The notes under the pieces are model-generated. The model was not told the origin of the DNA and ran no database searches. It was given only the letters and a program-made list of their open reading frames with translations. Made by a program: the position numbers and the translations under genes. Shown here piece after piece: positions 32,807 to 40,162 of a stretch of 40,796 bases of DNA (positions are counted from its first letter, which is position 1; every line of letters begins with the position of its first letter). The stretch is from Verrucomicrobiota bacterium (GTDB taxonomy: Bacteria > Verrucomicrobiota > Verrucomicrobiia > Opitutales > Opitutaceae). The stretch is from positions 1-40,796 of the forward strand of contig JAUVVA010000022.1 in NCBI GenBank assembly GCA_030604905.1. Direction: 5' to 3'.

Positions 32807-35800
32807 GCCGACTCGGCCTTGCCCTCGATCCGAGCACCGAAGCTCGTCCAGCTCCGCAAGTCCGCGCTGCTCTGCCACCGGTAGCCACGCAGTGGGTCAA
32901 GCCCGGCCACCCCGAGCCGCGCCTCGCCCTCGGCGATCGCTAGCCGCATGCGCGGCACGGGAGTTTGACGCAGATCGAACCAACCACCCTGCCCCGCCGG
33001 TAAACTCACCCCGGCGCCACCACCGCCCGGAGCCGAAAAGCTCGCTCCCGACGTGCCGTGCAGCGTGGTCGTCCCCGGTCGCGCGACCGTCCACGCGGGC
33101 GCACCTGGCGAGGCGAGCGCGACGCGCTCCCCGTCCGCGTAGAGCGTGCCGGCGCCGGACGCGTTGAACCAATCCGCCGCGGCCCCGACGGGCGCGAGCC
33201 GATCTCCCTCGACGAGCAGGTGCGTGAGCAGCTCGCCCGCGGCCGAGCTGCGCAGCCACGCGGCTTTTCCGCGGATCACGAAACCTCCCACGGTCACGGC
33301 CGAGCCGGTGTCAGTGACCACCCAGCGGTCCACGCGCCCGTCCGGCCAGGTGATCCGCGTGGCCTGCCAGCCCGAACCGCTCTCGCGCGCAAAGACCGGC
33401 GTCGCCGCGCCCGGCGGAGCCGGAAACAGGACGAGCCCGAAGCGTCGATAGCCGCCCGCGCCAAGATTGTAGGCCGGATAAAGGAAACGGCCAATGAAGC
33501 TCGCGTTATCGAAGTGCGCGATCAACCCGTCGAGCAGACGAACCTCGTTGGCGGCGTTGGTGAGATGCAGGTGGAGCGACACGCCACCGCTCGAAAAGCG
33601 CTGGCAATCGGCGCGGTAGTGCTCGCCGTCCACCACGGTCTGCAGCGCCGGCGCGTAGGGGTGCCACGCCGCATGCGCGCGCACCGCGCCCGTCGTGCCC
33701 TGCACCTCGTCGAGCACGAGCCAATAGCCCGGCAAGCCGTCCCGCGGATGCACGAAGGCGAAATGGCGGAAGTGGCGGCCATTCGGCAGCGCCTGGCCCG
33801 AATCGCCCTTCGCGTAGTCCACGCGGCCGTTCACGCTCGAGGCCACGAGGCCGGCGCCGCGGCGGCGCGCGTGGTCGTTGGTCGCGGGGGCGTTGCGCGC
33901 GTCGGTGACGGGGTAGTCGATCAACACCGTGTTGGCGGCGATGGCGCGATCGTTGACGTAGGTCCACGAAAACCCAAGCGCGCCCGCGCCGTAACCGGCA
34001 TATCCGGCGTTCACGAGGAGCAGTTCGTTGTAAGCGGAGAGCGAGAGGGCGTTGGTTTCCTTGTGCGTGTGGCCCTCCTCGAGCGTCGCGTTCCACATCG
34101 CGCCGGAGAGGACGCCGCGTGGATCGACGTCGGTCTGGAACCAGGCGCCGCCGTCGGGAAACACGCGGCTCGGCGCGAAGGCCGCGGGCGTGCTGCGCAG
34201 CCGCGAATCAACGAGCACATAGGAAAGAAGCCCGCCCGCCGGCGTGGGTGAGAGCAGGCGATAATTGGCGTAGGCTTGCGCGTCCGGGGAGAAGCGTCCC
34301 GCACGGTAAGCCGCCGTGGGCGAGTTGATCGGATAGCTGGGCGCGCCGCTAAGACCTCGGTTGGGCGCGGTGTCCCCGAAGATGTGCATACGACCATGCG
34401 CGCCCAGAGCGTAGCCGTAGAGCCACTCGTAGGCGCGGCGGATGCGCGTCTCGTGCTGCTCGGCGAGGCCGCCATGGCGGCGGATCACGTCGAGCAGCAG
34501 ATGCTTTTGCTCGCGGTCGTAGAAATTGAGCCGCGCCAGCGCGTAGCCCGGTCCGGCGACGTGCACGCCGTCCACCGTGATGCGGTCGAAGAGCCGCGTG
34601 AGAAACGCCTCGCGCTGCGCGGCGTAAGTGGAGAGATCGCCCTGGTAGAGCGCCCAGAGCGCGCGGAGCGACTGCGGGCTCGGCTCCCAGCCGTTTACGG
34701 AGGGCACCCAGGTGGCGAGGCGCGAGTGGATGTCGTTCAGCTGGGCCTGCGTCAGATGCGGCCGCAACACATCGAGCGCCAGGATCGACGAGAAGAGCGC
34801 GCTGCCCACGGGCGTGTTGCCATCCCAGTCGTTCTGCGGGCGGTTGATCAGGAGGTGGTCCAGCCCGGTCGTGAGCTGCTGATGAAACCGTGTCGCATGC
34901 AGCGCCGCCTGCCCCTCGGGATCGATCAGCGCGGCGAGCGAGAGCGCCGACACCACATCGCGCAGACGCAGCGCGCGCGAGCGGTAGTCGAGCGTGGTGT
35001 CGTAGCGCAGCGTCTCCGCGCGCAACATCGCGTCGGCCGCGATGGAGGTCCAGGGCTCGCGCGCCGCGAGGGCGCGCAGCGCGGGGATCTCGCTCTCGCG
35101 AAAGAGCAGGAAAGGGTGGCTCGTGCCCGGCACGCCGTCGGGGAAAAGCGAGGGCGCGATCAAGGCGAGCTCGGCGGTGGCGGGCACTCGCAGCGCGACG
35201 TTGTCCACGAGGTAGTCGCCGCCCGAGCGCCCACGCTCGAAACGCAGCACGTCGATCGCGCGGCCGGCGGGCGGGTTTTGCCAAAAGCTCAGGTCCGCCA
35301 CATCGGCCAGCAAGGCATTGTCCGAGAGTCGGCGCGCCTGGAGCCGCAGCCGCGCGTGCCCGAGCGAGCCGGTCAAAGTGATGCGATAGGTGCGCGCGAG
35401 GACCGGCGCGGCCGGATCGGTGGCCAAGATCGAGCCGGCCGGCGCGACCGCTCGCCATGCGGTGCCGTCAAACAAATCGAGCGCGCCATCCGGCCCCACG
35501 CGCCAGGTGAGCAGCGGGTCCGAGCCATGGCGAAGGGTGAGGTTGGCTCCGCGCTCGGTGCCACTCGCCGCCTGGGCGAAGTCAAAGGCGACCTCGAAGA
35601 GCCCGGTAAAAGCCGGCGAAACGCTCTGGCTGAGCGAAGCGGTCACCGCGGCGCCCGACGAAAGTCCCAACCGCGCCGCCGGCCCCGACCAAGCCTCGAC
35701 CCGCGTGGTCGTGAGATCGCTCGTCGCCGTCCAGCCGCTGGGGCGGCCCGAGGACCAGTTGGCAAAATCGCCGTTTGCGACGCTCTGCGCGCGAAGCAAC

Positions 35801-35871
35801 GGAGCAGCAAAGCAAAGCGTGAGACCGAGGACGAGTCGGCCCAAGGAAGAGGGCAAAAAGGGGAAGCGCAT
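32749..35871 (-). CDS. Large secreted heparinase II/III-type polysaccharide lyase
   Basis: 1040 residues from the ATG at 35871, which begins a signal peptide cleaved near LLRAQS (about residue 28); an ATG at 35898 would add nine residues before it. Residues 30-220 look like a carbohydrate-binding beta-sandwich (VANGDFANWSSGRPSGW ... VDNVALRVP). Residues 240-560 are an alpha/alpha-toroid region with NRPQNDWDGN and EHETRIRRAYEWLYGYALGAHGRMHIFGD-type features. Next comes the heparinase II/III region with GHTHKETNALSL, where the usual Asp after HxHx is Glu. The last ~100 residues hold a short beta domain and end GERRFFRVVSEP, a C-terminal pattern common in secreted Verrucomicrobia proteins. The likely job is first cleavage of a uronic-acid polysaccharide outside the cytoplasm. 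Its 3' end overlaps the XylR-type gene by 58 bases. Confidence 0.82.
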   Translation of the reverse strand: MRFPFLPSSLGRLVLGLTLCFAAPLLRAQSVANGDFANWSSGRPSGWTATSDLTTTRVEAWSGPAARLGLSSGAAVTASLSQSVSPAFTGLFEVAFDFAQAASGTERGANLTLRHGSDPLLTWRVGPDGALDLFDGTAWRAVAPAGSILATDPAAPVLARTYRITLTGSLGHARLRLQARRLSDNALLADVADLSFWQNPPAGRAIDVLRFERGRSGGDYLVDNVALRVPATAELALIAPSLFPDGVPGTSHPFLLFRESEIPALRALAAREPWTSIAADAMLRAETLRYDTTLDYRSRALRLRDVVSALSLAALIDPEGQAALHATRFHQQLTTGLDHLLINRPQNDWDGNTPVGSALFSSILALDVLRPHLTQAQLNDIHSRLATWVPSVNGWEPSPQSLRALWALYQGDLSTYAAQREAFLTRLFDRITVDGVHVAGPGYALARLNFYDREQKHLLLDVIRRHGGLAEQHETRIRRAYEWLYGYALGAHGRMHIFGDTAPNRGLSGAPSYPINSPTAAYRAGRFSPDAQAYANYRLLSPTPAGGLLSYVLVDSRLRSTPAAFAPSRVFPDGGAWFQTDVDPRGVLSGAMWNATLEEGHTHKETNALSLSAYNELLLVNAGYAGYGAGALGFSWTYVNDRAIAANTVLIDYPVTDARNAPATNDHARRRGAGLVASSVNGRVDYAKGDSGQALPNGRHFRHFAFVHPRDGLPGYWLVLDEVQGTTGAVRAHAAWHPYAPALQTVVDGEHYRADCQRFSSGGVSLHLHLTNAANEVRLLDGLIAHFDNASFIGRFLYPAYNLGAGGYRRFGLVLFPAPPGAATPVFARESGSGWQATRITWPDGRVDRWVVTDTGSAVTVGGFVIRGKAAWLRSSAAGELLTHLLVEGDRLAPVGAAADWFNASGAGTLYADGERVALASPGAPAWTVARPGTTTLHGTSGASFSAPGGGGAGVSLPAGQGGWFDLRQTPVPRMRLAIAEGEARLGVAGLDPLRGYRWQSSADLRSWTSFGARIEGKAESAHDAPLTGERRFFRVVSEP

Positions 35872-35914
35872 GCCGGTGGCAAGGGACGGCACGATCATGC
35901 CACAAACGCAGGCC

Positions 35915-35934
35915 CGGAAGGTAACGTGCTTCCG
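35915..35934. promoter_or_regulatory. Inverted repeat upstream of the secreted lyase gene
   Basis: CGGAAG and CTTCCG, 6-bp arms 8 bases apart, 44 bases upstream of the lyase start and inside the 112-base gap after the AraC-type gene. Size is compatible with a dimeric regulator site, but the arms are short and no second copy was found. Confidence 0.25.
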
Positions 35935-35983
35935 TTATTCAATTCCGCTTCTGCGCAGGGGGGCGGCACGCCCCCGTGTTGTA

Positions 35984-36874
35984 TCATCGCGTCGCAACGC
36001 CACCCCTCGGCCTCACCACCGTCCGTCGTTTCTGGCGCCAGCGCTCCGGCGTGATGCCTCCGCTCGCGTCGCGAAACACGCGATGGAAATGTGAAAGATC
36101 GGAGAAGCCCGACTCAAACGCCACCGCCGCCACCGAACGATCCGTCTCGCGCAACAGACGCGTCGCGTGCTCCACCCGGAGCGCGCGCAGCGCCTCCACC
36201 CAGCTCATCCCGCTGGTCGCTCGAAAAAGATCGGTGAAGCGCCTCCGCCCGAGGCCCAGCCGGGCGGCCGCGGCGTCGATCGTCGTCTCCGCCGGGAAAG
36301 TCCTCGCCAGTTGCCGCACATAGGCGGCCACGCGCACCCGCGCCGGTCCGCCGCGGGCCTCCGGCTTCCCGCCGGCCACCGGGCCTGCGCCGCCTTCGGC
36401 CGCGCGCCAGGCGAGAGCCATCAATTGCCAGGCCAGCCCCACCGCCATCGCCGCGGCCGCCCCGTCCGGACGACTCTGCTCCAACAACAGCGCACGCAGG
36501 ATGCGGGTGGCCTCCCCACCCCAGGCCGCACCACGAAACACTCGGGCGTTGCCCGTTCTGCCGCTTTGTTCGCCCGCGGCGCCCAGCACCTCCCGCCGCA
36601 CGCACACGCCGTAGAGCGCTAGCGGCTTGCCCGCCTCGTCCTCGATTCGGTGCTTCACGCCCGGCGGCACCAGGGCCACATCGCCCGCCCCCAAAGACAT
36701 GCCCCGCCCCCTGACGACCAGCCGGCCCGCTCCGCGAAACGGGTGCAAAACCTTCCAGTAATCGTGCGCCGTCTCCTCCATCCGAAAGGCCCCGCCATGG
36801 CGGCTTTCCAAGACGAACACCCCGTTGGGCGGGAAATTCACCTCCACCGGCCGGTTGGTCGCGCACACCTGCAT
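35984..36874 (-). CDS. AraC-family transcriptional regulator with cupin sensor
   Basis: 296 residues from the ATG at 36874. The N-terminal half is an AraC-type cupin (HDYWKVLHPFRGAGRLVVRGRGMSLGAGDVALVPPGVKHRIED). The C-terminal ~100 residues hold the two HTH units (TTIDAAAARLGLGRRRFTDLFRATSGMSWVEALRALR, SVAAVAFESGFSDLSHFHRVFRD). It is divergent from the Rieske oxygenase gene and is followed on the same strand, 112 bases on, by the secreted lyase, so it could control either. Start choice: a GTG at 36910 would add 12 residues but lies in the -35 element of the best promoter (36887-36915), so 36874 is preferred, giving a nearly leaderless mRNA. Confidence 0.9.
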   Translation of the reverse strand: MQVCATNRPVEVNFPPNGVFVLESRHGGAFRMEETAHDYWKVLHPFRGAGRLVVRGRGMSLGAGDVALVPPGVKHRIEDEAGKPLALYGVCVRREVLGAAGEQSGRTGNARVFRGAAWGGEATRILRALLLEQSRPDGAAAAMAVGLAWQLMALAWRAAEGGAGPVAGGKPEARGGPARVRVAAYVRQLARTFPAETTIDAAAARLGLGRRRFTDLFRATSGMSWVEALRALRVEHATRLLRETDRSVAAVAFESGFSDLSHFHRVFRDASGGITPERWRQKRRTVVRPRGGVATR

Positions 36875-36886
36875 CGCTTCGAGGTG

Positions 36887-36915
36887 ATTATGGATTGCCT
36901 GATTTGCCACTTCAA
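36887..36915 (-). promoter_or_regulatory. Sigma-70-like promoter of the AraC-type gene
   Basis: On the minus strand TTGAAG (36915-36910), 17 bases, CATAAT (36892-36887). Both hexamers match the consensus at four or five of six positions with ideal spacing. Transcription would begin near 36880, about six bases before the ATG at 36874. Confidence 0.5.
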
Positions 36916-36981
36916 ATTTCCCGCCCGCCCAAGATCGCCTCCGGGAAGATTGCTAACCTGCCCCCGACCCCTTGCCACCCC

Positions 36982-38028
36982 ATGGAACTCAACGAAACGC
37001 ACGTCATCTCCGCCCTGCGCCGCACCTGGCAGCCCGTCGCCAACGCCGCCGACCTGCCGGCGGGGGCGATCAAGAGCTACACTTTGCTCGAGACGCGCCT
37101 CGTTCTCGCGCGCTTCGCGGACGGTCGTCTGCTCGCGGCCGATGCCGACTGCCCGCATAAGGGCGCGGATCTGGCGCGCGGTTGCCTGCGCAACGGTCAC
37201 CTCATGTGCCCCTACCACGGCTGGGAATTTTCCGCCGACGGCGCCTGCCAGTCCATCCCCTCCTTGCTCGAGCCGAATCCCGAAAAACTTGCGCTATCGC
37301 ACCTGCGCGCCTACCGCGTCCAGGAACGCTATGGCTACGTGTGGGTGAAGCTGGAGGACGCCCCGCTCGCGGACGGTCGGCCGCATGAGCTGCCGCTCGT
37401 GCCGGAGTTTGAGAACCCGGAGTGGACCTACGTGATGGGCCCGCCCATGGCCTTCGCCGCCGGCTGGCGCCGCGAGGTGGAAAACTACCTCGACATGACG
37501 CACTTCGCCTTCGCCCACGCCTCCAGCCTCGGGCTCTGCGCGGACCCCCGCATCCGCGACATGAAGATCACGGTGCACCCCGACGGCGGCTACCAGATGG
37601 ACGCGCCCTTCCCGGCGCTCGAGACCACGCACGAGCTCCCGGGCAAATTGCAGAGCGCCCATCAACGCCTGCAACGATCCCACCTGCCCAACTTCACCAC
37701 CATCCGCCAGACCTTCGCCGACGGCGATGAGCGTGTCCTCGTCCACATTCCCTCGCCCAACACCCGCGAGAGCTGCACCTGCTTCTGGTCGCTCGCCATC
37801 TCGCCCGGCTTCAAGGGGCCGCCGGCGGAGAAGCAGGTCGAGTTTGCGATCGGCGTGCTCGACGAGGACCGGCGCATGTGCGAGCTGCAGTCCCCCCGCG
37901 AGGTGCCGATCAACCCGGGCCGAGGCGGCTGGGGCGTGCTTGTGACGCCCGGCGACACCCTGGCCAACACCTTCCAGAAGCAACTGCGCCGCTGGCTCCT
38001 CGCCCAGCACGGGCAGGACGTCGCCTGA
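36982..38028 (+). CDS. Rieske [2Fe-2S] non-heme iron oxygenase (ring-hydroxylase/demethylase type)
   Basis: 348 residues, cytoplasmic. The N-terminal Rieske domain binds a [2Fe-2S] cluster through Cys57, His59, Cys76 and His79 (CPHKGA and CPYHGW). The C-terminal catalytic domain has the mononuclear iron motif ENYLDMTHFAFAH, with Asn168, Asp171, His174 and His179; Asp171 is the usual bridge between subunits. Size and layout match single-component oxygenases such as vanillate O-demethylase or other Rieske monooxygenases, which need a separate reductase; none is present nearby. It is divergent from the AraC-type regulator by 107 bases and converges on the esterase. Being inside a polysaccharide locus hints at oxidation or O-demethylation of a sugar or aromatic substituent; this is inference. 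The start at 36982 fits the family; the open frame upstream overlaps the promoter region. Confidence 0.9.
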   Translation: MELNETHVISALRRTWQPVANAADLPAGAIKSYTLLETRLVLARFADGRLLAADADCPHKGADLARGCLRNGHLMCPYHGWEFSADGACQSIPSLLEPNPEKLALSHLRAYRVQERYGYVWVKLEDAPLADGRPHELPLVPEFENPEWTYVMGPPMAFAAGWRREVENYLDMTHFAFAHASSLGLCADPRIRDMKITVHPDGGYQMDAPFPALETTHELPGKLQSAHQRLQRSHLPNFTTIRQTFADGDERVLVHIPSPNTRESCTCFWSLAISPGFKGPPAEKQVEFAIGVLDEDRRMCELQSPREVPINPGRGGWGVLVTPGDTLANTFQKQLRRWLLAQHGQDVA

Positions 38029-38100
38029 GCGACCGAGCCCCGCCATGGCCGCCGCCGCTCGCGCGTCGAGTCACCGATAACGAGATCGCCCCGGCCGACG

Positions 38101-40002
38101 CTACTTCCCGCGCGCCTTCGCCACCGTCCAGTTCGTGTAGCCGCCCCAGCCCTCGCCGGGCAGGTTGTGGAAGGCGTCCTTGTAAACGTGGACTTCCTTC
38201 GGCGCGGTCACGACCGAGAGCATCGCGTAGAAGGAGGTCGGCGGGCACACGTCGTCGTTGTATCCCCAGGCGAAATACGCGGGCACCCGCAGCCGGCGGG
38301 CGAAATTGACGGTGTCGTAGTAGGCGGTCGTCGCCACCTGCGCCGCGCGACGCGCCTGGCCGGCTTCGTCCTCCGGCGGCTTGCCCGTGAAAAGCAGCGG
38401 CCAACCACCGGCGCGCCCGTGGAGGTGACCGGTCACGTCGCACCAGGCCGGAAAGGCCGCCGCCACGGCGGTGACGCGCGGCTCGAGCGCCGCGCCGACG
38501 ATGGCGAGTTGCCCGCCCTGGCTGCCGCCGCGGGTGACGAGGTTTTTGCCGTCCCATTTCGGGTGCGACATGAGAAACTCGAGCGAGCGCAGCACGCCGG
38601 CGTAGACGCGGCGGTAGTAGAAGGTGTCGCGGTCGTGAAGATTGCGCACCTGGTAGTCGCGCAGCGGGCCGGCGGCCTGCTCTTGGTAAAACTTCGCCGG
38701 CTCGGTCACGGGGATGCCGTGAATGCCGACCTCGAGCGTGATGAACTGGGCGCGCGGCACCCAGATCTCGCCCTTGTAGCCCCGCACGCCGGCTCCCGGC
38801 GTCTGCAGGATGGCCGGGAAGGGGCCCGCGCCCTTCGGGACGCAGAGAATGCCGTAGAAGCGCGGCTTCTTGCCGAGCGGGTCGTAGTTGGCGAGACTCA
38901 GCTCGTAGGCGTCAAACTCGGGTCCCGACAGCTCGGGCTTGGGCACGAGCACCGGATCCATCGGGATCTTCGCGAGCTCGGCGCGAGTCGCCTTCCAGAA
39001 GGCGTCAAAGTCGGCCGGCTCGGTCTGCGTCGGCTGTATCTTTTCGGCGGATACGGCGGCGGTGGCCACGGCCTTGATCTCCTTGCCGCCCACTTGGGCG
39101 GTCGCGATCAGGCGCAGGAAGCCGGGCTGGTCCAGTGCGCCGCCGTCGATCTCCACGCCTTCGGGCGGCACCTCGATGGTCTTGGCCGGGCCCTCGAAGC
39201 GCTCGGGCCCCACGCGATAACGCACCTGAATCGTCTCCGTCACCGGGCTCTCGGCGCTGAACACGAGGTTAAAGCGGACGCGCTCGCCCACGCGGTGGCT
39301 CCAACCCGGATCCTGCGTGCCGAGCTTGAGCCGCAGCTTTTGCAGCTCGGCCGCCACCGCGGCCACCGGGGGCGCGGGCGGTGCCTCGGCGGCGGACTCG
39401 AGGCGAATGTTGCGCACAAGGAAGCCCGCGTCGGCCGCCGAGCCGCCCTGCACCTGCACTGAAAGTTTCTTCACGCCCGCCACCTTCGGCGCGACCGCGC
39501 CGGCCACGCGGGCCAGCGGGATGCGGACTTTTTGCCACGTCGCGGAGTCATTATCGATCGCGCCCTCGCTCGCGACCGCGTCCAGGCCGAGATAGCCAGC
39601 CGTCCCCTTAAGCTCGGTTCCGCTCGCGTCGGCGAGGTTGACCAAAAACTGGATGCGTTGCCCGCCACGCGTCGCGCCCGCGCGGTCGGTGCCGCCGTTG
39701 ACCTCAAGCAAAAGCGCTCCGCTCGTCACGTCCGCCGGCGTGAGCGGCAACATCGCCGAGGGCGGCTGGTTCCAGCCCGGCCCGAGCACAAAGCCCGCCC
39801 AAGGCTGCGCCTGCTCGGTCACTTCGATCCGAAGCACCCGCTCACCCGCTGCGCCGGCCTCGCCGGCCTTCAAGCCTCCCCAAGCAAACACGCCCCAATC
39901 GGAATCAAGCCCGCGCGCCGCGCTGTGCAGCGGGGCGGTCTGGGCGAGGGCGACAAGCGACGAAGCGAAGAAAGCGACGACGAAGGCGAGGAGGTTTCGC
40001 AT
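38101..40002 (-). CDS. Exported acetyl xylan esterase-type hydrolase (AXE1/DLH family) with N-terminal beta-sandwich
   Basis: 633 residues. A Shine-Dalgarno AAGGAAGG lies seven bases before the ATG at 40002, deciding this start over 40020 and 40164; the signal peptide MRNLLAFVVAFFASSLVALAQ follows at once. Residues 25-215 look like a carbohydrate-binding jelly roll (RVLRIEVTEQAQPWAGFVLGPG, ATWQKVRIPLARV, FLVRNIRLE). A short Ig-like segment (about 240-340) precedes the AXE1-type alpha/beta-hydrolase, with nucleophile Ser494 in GGSQGG, then YNDDVCPP (acid Asp) and AFHNLPGEG (base His). Members deacetylate xylan, other acetylated sugars and cephalosporin C. Periplasmic or secreted action on acetylated polymer or oligomers is likely. 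It is divergent from the GH42 gene across a 160-base gap with a perfect 8+8-bp palindrome. Confidence 0.9.
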   Translation of the reverse strand: MRNLLAFVVAFFASSLVALAQTAPLHSAARGLDSDWGVFAWGGLKAGEAGAAGERVLRIEVTEQAQPWAGFVLGPGWNQPPSAMLPLTPADVTSGALLLEVNGGTDRAGATRGGQRIQFLVNLADASGTELKGTAGYLGLDAVASEGAIDNDSATWQKVRIPLARVAGAVAPKVAGVKKLSVQVQGGSAADAGFLVRNIRLESAAEAPPAPPVAAVAAELQKLRLKLGTQDPGWSHRVGERVRFNLVFSAESPVTETIQVRYRVGPERFEGPAKTIEVPPEGVEIDGGALDQPGFLRLIATAQVGGKEIKAVATAAVSAEKIQPTQTEPADFDAFWKATRAELAKIPMDPVLVPKPELSGPEFDAYELSLANYDPLGKKPRFYGILCVPKGAGPFPAILQTPGAGVRGYKGEIWVPRAQFITLEVGIHGIPVTEPAKFYQEQAAGPLRDYQVRNLHDRDTFYYRRVYAGVLRSLEFLMSHPKWDGKNLVTRGGSQGGQLAIVGAALEPRVTAVAAAFPAWCDVTGHLHGRAGGWPLLFTGKPPEDEAGQARRAAQVATTAYYDTVNFARRLRVPAYFAWGYNDDVCPPTSFYAMLSVVTAPKEVHVYKDAFHNLPGEGWGGYTNWTVAKARGK

Positions 40003-40046
40003 AAGTAAGCCTTCCTTCATCCCAATTCCGGACGCGAAAGCAGGAC

Positions 40047-40064
40047 GCTGCAACTCGTTGCAGC
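40047..40064. promoter_or_regulatory. Candidate operator between divergent esterase and GH42 genes
   Basis: GCTGCAACTCGTTGCAGC: perfect 8-bp arms around a 2-base centre, the size and symmetry of LacI/GntR-family operators. A second, looser pair CGTTGC...GCAACG (40066-40071 and 40082-40087) follows. Located 45 bases upstream of the esterase start and 99 bases upstream of the GH42 start. The cognate regulator is not identified. Confidence 0.6.
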
Positions 40065-40162
40065 ACGTTGCCTTTGCTAACGCAACGGCTTTCCCCACAC
40101 CCAGGTTCCCGGCCCGATAGGCTCCGCGCAAAGCTTCCCGCCACTCCCTTTTCTCACCCTCC

